Source: Shewanella loihica PV-4
GTDB taxonomy: Bacteria > Pseudomonadota > Gammaproteobacteria > Enterobacterales > Shewanellaceae
NCBI RefSeq assembly: GCF_000016065.1
Contig: NC_009092.1
Coordinates: 248,001 to 312,000, forward strand
DNA: 64,000 nt
Direction: 5' to 3'
The notes under the pieces were generated by a model. The model saw nothing but the letters and a program-made list of their open reading frames with translations, was not told the DNA's origin and made no database searches. Below, piece by piece: positions 19,039-26,859 of this stretch. The translations under genes were made by a program, and so were the position numbers. The first letter of the stretch is position 1. Each line of letters opens with the position of its first letter.

Positions 19039-19596
19039 ATGACGACTGAATTGACCACCGATCGTACCCGCATCCGCCTCTTGGAAGGCCATGAAGCCCA
19101 GATGTTGCTGCGATACTATCTTGAAAACCGTGAACATCTGGCCCCCTGGGAGCCTGAACGCCGCGACGATTTCTTCATGCTTGCCCATGCCCAATCTGTC
19201 GTGGCCGAGAATACCCGTCTGTATAAGGCGGGACTCGCCTTTAGATTCGCCATCCTGAATCGAGAGCAGACTGAGATCATAGGGCTGTGTAATATCACCA
19301 ACCTGGTGATGGGGATTTTCAAGGCGGCAAACCTCGGCTATTCGGTCGCCGAGCGCTACCAGGGACAGGGCTACATGAGCGAGGCGCTGCGGGCGCTACT
19401 TGACTTCGTCTTCCACGAGGTGGGGCTGAATCGCGTGATGGCCAACTACATGCCTAACAATGAAAAGAGTGCCCGGCTGCTGGCCTCACTAGGCTTCGAG
19501 CGTGAAGGCTATGCCAAGTCTTATCTCAAGATTGCAGGAGAGTGGCAGGATCATGTCCTAACCGCCAAGTTGAATCCCAATCGGGATAAAGTTTAG
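19039..19596 (+). CDS. rimJ: RimJ-like N-terminal acetyltransferase (ribosomal protein S5)
   Basis: 185-residue GNAT protein that follows E. coli RimJ over its length: LTTDRTRIRLLEGHEA, HLAPWEPERRDDFF, IIGLCNITNLVMGIFKAANLG, the acetyl-CoA loop AERYQGQGYMSEALRALL, and NRVMANYMPNNEKSARLLASLGF. RimJ acetylates the N-terminal alanine of ribosomal protein S5. It is a single gene; a dispersed-repeat cluster follows immediately. Confidence 0.88.
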   Translation: MTTELTTDRTRIRLLEGHEAQMLLRYYLENREHLAPWEPERRDDFFMLAHAQSVVAENTRLYKAGLAFRFAILNREQTEIIGLCNITNLVMGIFKAANLGYSVAERYQGQGYMSEALRALLDFVFHEVGLNRVMANYMPNNEKSARLLASLGFEREGYAKSYLKIAGEWQDHVLTAKLNPNRDKV

Positions 19597-19633
19597 GAGG
19601 TTTTATCTCAGCGCTAGCATCCGCTGGAATTCT

Positions 19634-19700
19634 TGTTGGGGGGATTTCTGAAGGCCGAACCTTCATTGCTTTCGAACACCTGTCCGGCGGAGGATGGATT
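19634..19700 (+). repeat. Truncated left end of the dispersed element
   Basis: TTGTTGGGG, then GAAGG-CCGAA-CCTTC (19650-19664) and CCTGTCCGGCGGAGGATGG, nearly repeat the left 60 bp of copy 2, which starts about 100 bp further on. The long-stem part is missing. Confidence 0.55.
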
Positions 19701-19735
19701 TTTAGGCTTTGTAGCCTTTGACTGCATTTGGTATT

Positions 19736-19935
19736 TGTTGGGGTTTTGAAGGCCGAACCTTCATTGCTATCTATCGCCTGCCCGGCGAGGGATGTGCAAG
19801 CACTCTTTTGGCACGCTGTGAATATGTCCCTATACGCTTCACGGCGGCGTCCATGCCGCCGAGAGCCAAAAGCGTGCTTACACCATGTATCTAACGTCTA
19901 TCCGATTTGACGGTATTTGGATGAGTCGGGGGTTA
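19736..19935 (+). repeat. Dispersed stem-loop element, copy 2
   Basis: Same layout as copy 1. The arms TGCAAGCACTCTTTTGGC (19795-19812) and GCCAAAAGCGTGCTTACA (19865-19882) pair with two mismatches. The inner segment is CACGCTGTGAATATGTCCC, the apex hairpin is GGCGGC-GTCCAT-GCCGCC (19843-19860), and the end block is GTATCTAACGTCTATCCGATTT. A small open frame over this element is not a gene. Confidence 0.7.
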
Positions 19936-20051
19936 AAGCGCTAAGCTATTTATGCCCCTTTTCACGTTAGGGTAAAAATTCCTACAGTACTAGTTAACAG
20001 ATTTTGCCCTACAAATTGTAATCCTCATCAGAGCGTAAATGCGATTCAATG

Positions 20052-20594
20052 TCACCAATAACTTGGGTTATCTATCGCTTTCAAGCATGTTGGTTTGCAC
20101 ACAACGTGAGGGACCGCTTCACCGACTAAAGATTGTGCAATCCAACCTTCAGGGTAGGACAAGTCCAACGGAGCTTGAATTACGTCCTGACTGATTGTAA
20201 CGAATCCTGTTTTTGAGTAAAAGTTGATATCCCCGTAAGTAATGGCAACGGTGACGCCTTTTTCTTTCAGTGTCGCTAAGCCAAATTTGATCAATCCTTG
20301 ACCTACACCTTGCCCATGACAATCTGTTGCAACGGCCACGGGGGCTAAAAGGAAGATGTTTTCACCATTTGGAAACGATAGGCGAGAGAAAATGATGCTA
20401 CCGACAATGCGTTCACTTTCATCTTGAGCAATAAACACATAAAGATCCTCATCTTTGGTTGGTAAAGTGAGAAAGTCTTCCACGAGTTTTGCAATTAATG
20501 CACCTTCTTCTTTACCTTCTGAATCCGAAAATGTGTCCTTGAACAGTGTAATGACTTCTTGAGTTTGTTCTTGTTTGTACAATGCGTATTTCAT
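20052..20594 (-). CDS. GNAT family N-acetyltransferase
   Basis: 180 residues from the ATG at 20594, preceded by GAGATAGAGAT; an upstream in-frame start would overlap the previous gene by 11 bases. The acetyl-CoA loop is seen as VAVATDCHGQGVGQGLIKFGL. YhbS-like acetyltransferases share FLLAPVAV followed by this loop and YGDINFYSKTGF. The substrate is unknown. It is probably co-transcribed with the MerR-methyltransferase gene, 10 bases upstream. Confidence 0.85.
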   Translation of the reverse strand: MKYALYKQEQTQEVITLFKDTFSDSEGKEEGALIAKLVEDFLTLPTKDEDLYVFIAQDESERIVGSIIFSRLSFPNGENIFLLAPVAVATDCHGQGVGQGLIKFGLATLKEKGVTVAITYGDINFYSKTGFVTISQDVIQAPLDLSYPEGWIAQSLVGEAVPHVVCKPTCLKAIDNPSYW

Positions 20595-20604
20595 ATCTCT
20601 ATCT

Positions 20605-21783
20605 CTAGTTTGCAAGTTTTAAAATAAAGTACTGATAGGTAAAGTCTTTTGCGGCACTGCGCTCGTAAACTGAAATCTCTTTCTTAATGTCCAGTAACGC
20701 TTGGGACGCAGGCATAACAGCTTGTAATTCCTCAACTCGGCCTTGCAGCGGTTGCCAGTAGTTTTGCCATGCATCGACGCCTAATGAGAAGTGTTCGATC
20801 ACGTCGTAGCCATGCTTTTTGAACAGAGTGAGTCGTTTAGGTATCGATTGAATATCTGGGTAATCTGCCAGCCAAAACTGTTTTGTCTCTTCGTCGGGAG
20901 AGTCAGTGAGCCAAACCAAGTCACTTACCATCAAGACGCCATTATCTTTTAACAGAGGCTTCCATTGTTTTAGTGCGTTCTCCATTCCCATAATGTAGAC
21001 GCAGCCTTCCGCCCAAATGGCATCAAAACTCTTTGCCTGAAATGGCAGTTCCGTCATGGAGGCACAAACAGGAGAAATCCGCTCATGTAACTGTGCATTT
21101 TGGATTTTTTTATTGAGCTGTTCGATGGCGATAGGCTCATTATCCACGGCGGTAATGTGCGCGATACTGTTATCGGCTAGCAGTAATGTTGAGGTGCCAG
21201 TGCCACAACCAATGTCTAAAATATCGGTCATTGTCTGAGGAGACATTAATGAAATCGCTTTTAAAGAGTCCTTGTGACTCCCTGGCCCCCATCTTTCTAA
21301 TGTTGCAAAGACCGTCATAAAGTCTTTCATGTAACTCTCGTGTTCGTTCATATCTTTTGATAACCACTTTAATCTGAGCGCTTCTTTTTCACTGTAACCC
21401 TGCGTACTTAACCAGTTTAAGTAAGCGTTAGGTGCACTTTGACTCAGAGAATGGTGTAACTCTCTTTGTGGACGTTCCCCAAGTAACGCCAGTAGCAACT
21501 CACGAGCGTGGATTTTTTTATCAATCTCATGGTTGAGTTGCGTTAGCCGATTTTCCAATAAGCTTCTACTTAACTTCGCGTCCAAGCATTGTTCGCACTC
21601 CTTCAATGAGAGTCCTGCGCTTTGAAGTTGCTGAATCAATAACAGTCGCTGCAAATCGTTTTCGCTGTAATAGCGATATCCATTGTCAAGACGCTGGCCG
21701 TTAATCAGCCCTAACTTCTCGTAATAGAGTAAGGTGGTGCGAGAGATACCCGCCTTCGCTGCCAGTTCAGAAATCAAATACAT
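20605..21783 (-). CDS. MerR-type regulator fused to a class I SAM methyltransferase
   Basis: 392 residues. Residues 1-70 are a MerR winged helix (LISELAAKAGISRTTLLYYE, GYRYYSENDLQRLLLIQQL), followed by a coiled linker to about 120. The rest is an SAM-dependent methyltransferase with motif I ILDIGCGTGTSTLLLA and WAEGCVYIMG further on. The start at MYLISEL (21783) fits MerR proteins; the frame extends 22 codons further into what looks like the promoter. MerR fusions often bind the effector in the C-terminal part, so the enzyme domain may be a sensor, or may modify the compound that induces it. A GNAT gene follows. Confidence 0.85.
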   Translation of the reverse strand: MYLISELAAKAGISRTTLLYYEKLGLINGQRLDNGYRYYSENDLQRLLLIQQLQSAGLSLKECEQCLDAKLSRSLLENRLTQLNHEIDKKIHARELLLALLGERPQRELHHSLSQSAPNAYLNWLSTQGYSEKEALRLKWLSKDMNEHESYMKDFMTVFATLERWGPGSHKDSLKAISLMSPQTMTDILDIGCGTGTSTLLLADNSIAHITAVDNEPIAIEQLNKKIQNAQLHERISPVCASMTELPFQAKSFDAIWAEGCVYIMGMENALKQWKPLLKDNGVLMVSDLVWLTDSPDEETKQFWLADYPDIQSIPKRLTLFKKHGYDVIEHFSLGVDAWQNYWQPLQGRVEELQAVMPASQALLDIKKEISVYERSAAKDFTYQYFILKLAN

Positions 21784-21991
21784 GTGCGATTTGACCCAAG
21801 TGTTTTTAGTATTGGGATAGTATGAACTGTAGAGTAGTAGACAGGTCAAGTAGACTTGTTCGAATTTTTCGCCAACAGTGGTGGAAGTGAGGTGAGGGCT
21901 GTGGATTATTTTGAGTTATTAGTAGGTAGTTAGTAGCCAGTTTTCAATGCCAGAACTTATTTATGAATAGCTAAATTAGCAAACTTCCTAA

Positions 21992-22141
21992 AACAGTTTT
22001 ATCCAGGGGTTTCTCAGCGCGATCCTAGCTAACAAACTCCTGTCCACGGATGATTCTGATCACCCTGAACGACTGCTTGATCGATGGCTATCAAGGCTGG
22101 AACAGTTTCAGTTTATAGCCAGACTTTATGTTGACCAATAA
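21992..22141 (+). pseudogene. Possible remnant of a protein C-terminus
   Basis: A 49-codon stretch without a start codon, closed by TAA at 22139. Its translation looks protein-like and amphipathic (LANKLLSTDDSDHPERLLDR, WLSRLEQFQFIARLYVDQ). It runs into the ribosome-binding site of the recombinase gene. It may be the tail of a gene cut by insertion. I cannot name a family. Confidence 0.3.
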
Positions 22142-22160
22142 TATCGAAGAGGAGGTCAAC

Positions 22161-22757
22161 ATGAGAAAGTTATCTTCGGGAAAATGCAGCGGCATTAAAC
22201 GACCATTCAAGTTGGAAGAAATTTGGCGAATTAGAACTAGGCTAGAGCTTGAAAACGACCTAATGCAGCTTGCACTATTGAACTTAGCCATAGATAGCAA
22301 GTTGAGAGCGAGTGACTTGCTAAAGCTACACGTTTACGATGTTTCTTCGCAAGGTGTTATCTATGAAAGGGTTCAGTGCATCCAACAAAAAACGGGGACC
22401 GATGTCCATTATGAGATTACTCCGAGAACACAGCAAAGTATTAGCCGATGGATCTTTTCAGCATCCCTAGAGGCAAGTAGTTTTCTATTTCCGAGTAGCC
22501 GACGCTCAGGGCAGCCTATCAGCTACTCATTCTATCGCTCAATTATCAGAAACTGGGCTGCAAAACTGGGACTGAATGCTGACTATTATGGAACTCACTC
22601 CATGCGTCGAACTAAAGCTACTTTGATCTATGCCAGAACGAAAAACATTAGGGCGGTTCAGATTCTACTTGGACATTCGAAGGTAGATAACACTATTCGA
22701 TACCTTGGCGTTGAGCTAGAAGACGCTCTGAGGCTTTCTGAGAAAACAGACTGCTGA
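22161..22757 (+). CDS. Short tyrosine recombinase (FimB/FimE-sized)
   Basis: 198 residues from the ATG at 22161, which has GGAGG 5 bases upstream. This is only the catalytic domain: first Arg in DSKLRASDLLKLHVYD, HSMRRTKAT (HxxR), LLGHSKVDNTIRYLGV (His and the nucleophile Tyr). There is no N-terminal core-binding domain. FimB/FimE-type enzymes of this size invert or excise small segments. It lies in the AT-rich block, and the perfect inverted repeat at 22770-22798 directly follows it. Confidence 0.87.
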   Translation: MRKLSSGKCSGIKRPFKLEEIWRIRTRLELENDLMQLALLNLAIDSKLRASDLLKLHVYDVSSQGVIYERVQCIQQKTGTDVHYEITPRTQQSISRWIFSASLEASSFLFPSSRRSGQPISYSFYRSIIRNWAAKLGLNADYYGTHSMRRTKATLIYARTKNIRAVQILLGHSKVDNTIRYLGVELEDALRLSEKTDC

Positions 22758-22769
22758 TAAGCACCTCTA

Positions 22770-22798
22770 CAGGCTTTTCTTCGCGTCTGAAAAGCCTG
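22770..22798. repeat. Perfect 10-bp inverted repeat behind the recombinase gene
   Basis: CAGGCTTTTC and GAAAAGCCTG around a 9-base loop, 13 bases past the stop codon. There is no T run, so it is a weak terminator at best. A recombinase site is possible but unsupported. Confidence 0.4.
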
Positions 22799-22860
22799 TG
22801 CCCCACTCTTTACATCATATTGGTGCTACTTGCACGCAGTACAACTTATCCACAAATAAG

Positions 22861-22894
22861 ACAACCAAGCCGAGTTAAACGTAGGCTTGGTTGT
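22861..22894 (-). terminator. Terminator-like hairpin after the efflux genes
   Basis: ACAACCAAGCC pairs perfectly with GGCTTGGTTGT (11-bp stem, 12-base loop). It sits between convergent genes and on the minus strand is followed by CTTATTTG. Confidence 0.55.
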
Positions 22895-22901
22895 TGTGAC
22901 A

Positions 22902-23894
22902 TTAAGTTCTAGTTCTAGGGTATAAGATAATCAAACTCATGATACCGATTAATACAGCGGCAAAAACCGAAGTAAAACGCACGAGGTCATCTGAAATCGC
23001 ACTGATACTTGTTGAAGTAATCCCATAGAATACTAAAACCACATAACTTGAATACATCAGTTGAATTGAGTTATAGCTAGCTTTCTTTGTAACGGCATGA
23101 ATCCCCATAAATAAAGCACTGACGACAGCAACACCCACAGTTCCTACCAAATTGACTTGCAGCAAACTCATGATTAGGGGAGGAATGGCATACAGCACGC
23201 TCGCGTATGTTGTAAGCAGCCTTCTTAAACCATAATCTTTACCAATACTAGGATCAGGATCTTTAATCATTAACGCGACGATGATGGTAATAATCGTACT
23301 TTGCTCTAAGTCCAATTGTATCGTACACACCATCATGGTCATGACAATGACCGCTTTGAGCAAGGTTTGCCAATCAAGCAAATATTTCGTTGTCGAATTG
23401 ACAGGTGGCATGTTTATCGCGAGTGGCTCACCTCGTGGAAATAGTAGGTAGGCCAAATAGGCGGTGAAGCCAGCGATAAAAATATTTTTTAGCAGAGCCA
23501 TGGGGATTTGCTCAACGCTAATCCCTTTTTGCTGCGTAAAAACAGCAATCATTGCGGTTGAGACAATCAGCAATATAGCAAATACATCTTGCGAATTTTT
23601 CTTGGTACGCTCCATGCACCAGTAAAAAATTCCAAACAAGAACAGATAGTAAACATGTACGTAATCAATCAATAGTTCACTCATTAGTGCCTGAAACCAA
23701 GCAGTAATGAATAAAATTCCCCCCATAACAAACACCATAATTACAGGCGGTGGTTCATGAGTTGTAGTGAGAAAAACCGCACACATCGCTGGAGCGAGTA
23801 AAGGCAAATCCGTCCCATATACATATTGCCAAAACAGCAAAAGGACAGGGAATACCGCAACTCTTATAATTGGGTTAGCGGCACTATGATACAT
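22902..23894 (-). CDS. DUF2955/FUSC-like inner-membrane efflux component
   Basis: About 330 residues from the ATG at 23894, overlapping the end of the HlyD gene by 11 bases (GGAG upstream). There are eight or so hydrophobic helices in two clusters separated by a short loop (FPRGEPLAINMPPVNSTTKY), the pattern of the FUSC/AaeB-like DUF2955 family. These act with HlyD-type periplasmic adaptors to expel aromatic acids or other compounds. A longer start (23942) is possible but lies within the upstream gene. No outer-membrane factor is encoded nearby. Confidence 0.8.
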   Translation of the reverse strand: MYHSAANPIIRVAVFPVLLLFWQYVYGTDLPLLAPAMCAVFLTTTHEPPPVIMVFVMGGILFITAWFQALMSELLIDYVHVYYLFLFGIFYWCMERTKKNSQDVFAILLIVSTAMIAVFTQQKGISVEQIPMALLKNIFIAGFTAYLAYLLFPRGEPLAINMPPVNSTTKYLLDWQTLLKAVIVMTMMVCTIQLDLEQSTIITIIVALMIKDPDPSIGKDYGLRRLLTTYASVLYAIPPLIMSLLQVNLVGTVGVAVVSALFMGIHAVTKKASYNSIQLMYSSYVVLVFYGITSTSISAISDDLVRFTSVFAAVLIGIMSLIILYPRTRT

Positions 23895-24990
23895 AACTGA
23901 TATAACTCCATGCCCAGATCCACAAATCTTGTAGTCTCTCACCTAGGTAGCTTTCATCAGGGTAGAAACCCACCACAGCTCGACCACCGTATCTCAGATT
24001 TAGATCGGCAGGCAACGAAGTGAACTCGATATTGACGGGGAAACGCTGTGCTTTTGAACTGCTTGTTGGTGAGGTCATAAGGCCATTACTGGCATCTTGG
24101 GCAAGGCTACCATTACCGCTACTTCCCCAACCGATTGAAGAAATTTTTCCTTCATAGACCTCTCCTGGGGTTGCATCAAAAACAATTTTGACTTTATCGC
24201 CAGGCTTTAGATGAGCCAGTGAATTCTCTCTCACCATGGCCGTCAGCCATAAGTTGTTGTTATTGATAAAGGTAAGAAGTGGCTGCCCAGCAGCAGCATA
24301 ATCGCCAACAGCAACATCCATATTAGTGATCACACCATTAGCAGGTGCTGTCAGTTTGGTGTGATTGAGGTTTAGTAGAGCCTGCTCTTGTCGGTTTAAT
24401 ACCGATTGGATTTCAGGGTTATCAATTCCTCTCGGGCCAAACTCTTGTTTCGCTTTTTCTAGTGCTGATGACGCTTGAGCCAACCCCGCTTGGGCCGTCT
24501 CTAGTTCGGCGATTATGTTATCCATTACCGCTTGACTTATCGTTCCTTTATTGGCAAGTACGCGATTACGCTCCACATTCTTCTTGGCATTATTGACCTT
24601 AACACGAGCTGCGACTTCATTTGCTTGAGCGACACTGATTGCTGCTGAATCCGCTTCATAAGACTGAGCTGCTTGTTGCAAATCAAATTTGGCGGCCTTA
24701 ACGGCTAATTCAAAAGGACGCGGATCGATCGTGACGAGTTCATCTCCTGCCTTGACAATACTATTGTTAGTAATAAGTACTTGTGAAATAGGGCCAGATA
24801 CTTCTGGGCTAATGCGGATCAATTGGCCATTTACTCTAGCTTGATCTGTCATTGGCGTCATTCTGTCCGCCCATAAGGTATAAAGCCAAAGAGCAGCAAC
24901 TAAGGCAAAAATGTAGTAAGTGAAAGAGCGAGCTTGGCTAATTTTTTTATCGCTTTGTTCAGCACTGGTGTGGACATTGTTATCTGACAT
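23884..24990 (-). CDS. HlyD-family periplasmic adaptor
   Basis: 368 residues. An N-terminal membrane anchor (YYIFALVAALWLYTLWAD) is followed by the first half of a lipoyl domain (VNGQLIRISPEVSGPISQVL). A long helical hairpin spans about residues 95-200 (QAAQSYEADSAAISVAQANE). The second lipoyl half (LTAPANGVITNMDVAVGDY) and a beta barrel (GDKVKIVFDATPGEVYEG) follow. Such adaptors (EmrA/AaeA class) link an inner-membrane pump to an outer-membrane channel. It is translationally coupled to the DUF2955 gene. The upstream membrane-protein gene is 19 bases away, in the same direction. Confidence 0.88.
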   Translation of the reverse strand: MSDNNVHTSAEQSDKKISQARSFTYYIFALVAALWLYTLWADRMTPMTDQARVNGQLIRISPEVSGPISQVLITNNSIVKAGDELVTIDPRPFELAVKAAKFDLQQAAQSYEADSAAISVAQANEVAARVKVNNAKKNVERNRVLANKGTISQAVMDNIIAELETAQAGLAQASSALEKAKQEFGPRGIDNPEIQSVLNRQEQALLNLNHTKLTAPANGVITNMDVAVGDYAAAGQPLLTFINNNNLWLTAMVRENSLAHLKPGDKVKIVFDATPGEVYEGKISSIGWGSSGNGSLAQDASNGLMTSPTSSSKAQRFPVNIEFTSLPADLNLRYGGRAVVGFYPDESYLGERLQDLWIWAWSYISYVS

Positions 24991-25009
24991 TTTCTGTTCC
25001 TACTGTCGT

Positions 25010-25519
25010 TTACTGAGGTTGTTCCAGTAAATTTATCTTTTTATAAATGATACTTTTCTTAGTTCGTACTTCGACGGCAATGGTAATGATGAATGCAAAT
25101 AGGCCAACCAGTGCAACAGCACTTGAAGAAGAGACCATCACTTCGCCAGCGTATTTTGTCCAGATCACAGCTATTGCCACAAACCAGCCAAATAACGCTG
25201 CTGCATGGGTGACTGCAATAGGAACAAGGTGAGACCAAAAACCACTCTGAAGTTGACTAATGTGTTGTGGGTGGGATTTGTTGAGCTGATGAATAAATAG
25301 CTTGGATGTGATCAACGACAAAATGATCCCTAAACCAAAAGTTAGAGATACCGCTTGTCCCCACACAGTCACTTCAGAATTCGTGATCACGTTAAGCGAC
25401 ATTGGTACGCTATCCATTCCCTTGAAATGGTGGCTCGCAATATAGCCATTGATAACGCCGTTAATCACGCCACCAATCAATGAATCTTTCACTTTGATAT
25501 CCACGTCTAGCACCTTCAC
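25010..25519 (-). CDS. Four-helix membrane protein of unknown function
   Basis: 169 residues with about four membrane segments (near residues 12-32, 52-76, 93-120 and 128-150). I do not recognise the family. It is first in a three-gene run with the HlyD adaptor and the DUF2955 pump, which suggests an accessory role in that efflux system. Divergent from the ion-channel gene; the 131-bp gap must hold both promoters. Confidence 0.65.
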   Translation of the reverse strand: MKVLDVDIKVKDSLIGGVINGVINGYIASHHFKGMDSVPMSLNVITNSEVTVWGQAVSLTFGLGIILSLITSKLFIHQLNKSHPQHISQLQSGFWSHLVPIAVTHAAALFGWFVAIAVIWTKYAGEVMVSSSSAVALVGLFAFIITIAVEVRTKKSIIYKKINLLEQPQ

Positions 25520-25650
25520 TGTTGTACAATAAACTCTTACTGATTATAACGAGAATGTTCGAATAAATGCATATCAAACATGACCATTTTTGATACTGTT
25601 GCGACTAGAGCATACTTGTGCGCCATGATAACTGTGGAAAGGAGTCAATC

Positions 25651-26331
25651 ATGAATCTCGATAAAGCGTTGTCAAATATTAGCGAGAAGAATAACTTCAT
25701 CTACTTAACGTTAGCTTTAATCATGCTGTTAATTGCCGCCGCCCTCGTTCAACTACTACAAGACAATGTGATCGAATACGTCATACAGGGGATTATGGTA
25801 GTGATTTTTATTGTTTGCTTTGTAAGTTTGCGCTTTGATCGAAAGTGGACGCATTTTTTAAGAGGTTTAGCCGTGGTTTGGATAGCTGCTATTGCCGCGA
25901 AACACCTCTTTCATATCAAAGAGATGAGCATATTGATGCTTTCTCTGACTTTTGTCTTTTTCTATGGCACTTTCCAATCTTTAGTAAGAAAAATCTTGTT
26001 TTCAGGCCAAATAGACACCAACAAACTTATTGGTTCTGTAGCCCTATTCTTATTGCTTGGTTTAATGTGGGCGGTGGCTTACCTTTTGTTACTTGAGCTA
26101 GACCCTTTCGCATTTCGCGGGTTAGAAGCAATTCCATGGGAAGATAATTTTTCTAATAGCGCTTATTTTAGCTTCGTGACCTTAACCACTCTCGGTTATG
26201 GGGATATCAGTCCAGTGACTCCAATTGCGAAAACGTTAGTCTATTTAGAGTCGGTTGTTGGTGTTTTTTATATGGCAGTAGTGGTGTCTAGTTTAGTCAG
26301 TTCGAATTTAGGTAGAAACGCGGCTAGATAA
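25651..26331 (+). CDS. Potassium-channel-like ion channel protein
   Basis: 226 residues from the ATG at 25651, which has AAGGAG upstream. Several hydrophobic helices are followed by a pore loop with the selectivity filter TTLGYGD (FSFVTLTTLGYGDISPVTPI in part) and a last helix (YLESVVGVFYMAVVVSSLV). This is a two-TM pore fold on a longer N-terminal membrane domain. No RCK or cyclic-nucleotide domain follows, so gating is unclear. Role in the acquired block unknown. Confidence 0.85.
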   Translation: MNLDKALSNISEKNNFIYLTLALIMLLIAAALVQLLQDNVIEYVIQGIMVVIFIVCFVSLRFDRKWTHFLRGLAVVWIAAIAAKHLFHIKEMSILMLSLTFVFFYGTFQSLVRKILFSGQIDTNKLIGSVALFLLLGLMWAVAYLLLLELDPFAFRGLEAIPWEDNFSNSAYFSFVTLTTLGYGDISPVTPIAKTLVYLESVVGVFYMAVVVSSLVSSNLGRNAAR

Positions 26332-26539
26332 AAGATATCCCTTAAGTGGTCAAGTTATCGCTAATGACAATTGCTATATTCACATTGCTTCATAATATGA
26401 TAAGGGACTGTTCCGAACCTTACTTTCTAATCAGTATTGCCGTTTGAGTTTTGGATTAGTAAACGTTATGTCAAAAAGCAGTATGGTTTTTTAGCTCTAA
26501 ATGATTTCTGTCCAAAAGTGATTTTGCTTTTAACTTTTC
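26332..26539. other. Gene-free AT-rich stretch
   Basis: About 200 bp between the ion-channel gene and repeat copy 3. No open frame, terminator or operator could be supported; it marks the right edge of the low-GC block. Confidence 0.4.
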
Positions 26540-26735
26540 AGTCAGGTTCAAAAGCGGCTAAATCGAAGAGATGGAAAACTTGGTGCAGGTGCGTCTGAGG
26601 CCTTCGGCAGCATGGATGCTGCCGTAGAGCGCCCAGGGACGGGTTTACAGCGTGCCTCAGAAGTACCTGCACGAATGGCTTGCCGCAGGCAATAAGTTCA
26701 CCATGAAACTATGGCTTCAAACTCCCTTCATAAAC
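26540..26735 (-). repeat. Dispersed stem-loop element, copy 3 (inverted)
   Basis: On the minus strand it shows the same layout as copies 1 and 2. The arms GTGCAGGTACTTCTGAGGC (26654-26672, minus) and GCCTCAGACGCACCTGCAC (26583-26601, minus) pair with two mismatches. The inner segment is CACGCTGTAAACCCGTCCC, the apex hairpin GGCAGC-ATCCAT-GCTGCC (26606-26623), and the end block TCTCTTCGATTT. Confidence 0.7.
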
Positions 26736-26859
26736 ACCTCAGAAGGTTGAAGCTTCACTCTGAGAAACCAATCTGCCGTAATGGCCTATCAGCTTATTAA
26801 AGTTGTCCCGGGGGCCGGGAAGAAAGGAGGGAGCCATCTGACTCCCTACCAGATGCCCG

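Larger units (their letters stand above)
19940..26540. mobile_element. AT-rich, probably acquired block between two dispersed-repeat copies
   Basis: The GC content drops visibly from rimJ to the SYLF gene: codons here are A/T-ending and gaps are A/T-rich. The cargo is unlike the flanking core genes (MerR-methyltransferase, GNAT, short tyrosine recombinase, HlyD/DUF2955 pair, ion channel). The block is bracketed by repeat copy 2 and the oppositely oriented copy 3. I found no obvious target-site duplication or tRNA, so the exact edges and the mobilising mechanism are inferred. Confidence 0.45.

Noticed and set aside
19728..19910. Plus-strand 60-codon frame over repeat copy 2
   Set aside because: It lies wholly within the stem-loop element, and the equivalent frame is broken in copies 1 and 3.
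18340..19935. Possible CRISPR or integron attC array in the repeat-rich stretch
   Set aside because: Copies are about 200 bp, irregularly spaced and only partly alike; there are no short regular repeats with spacers, no cas genes, and no integrase of the integron type or attC core sites.
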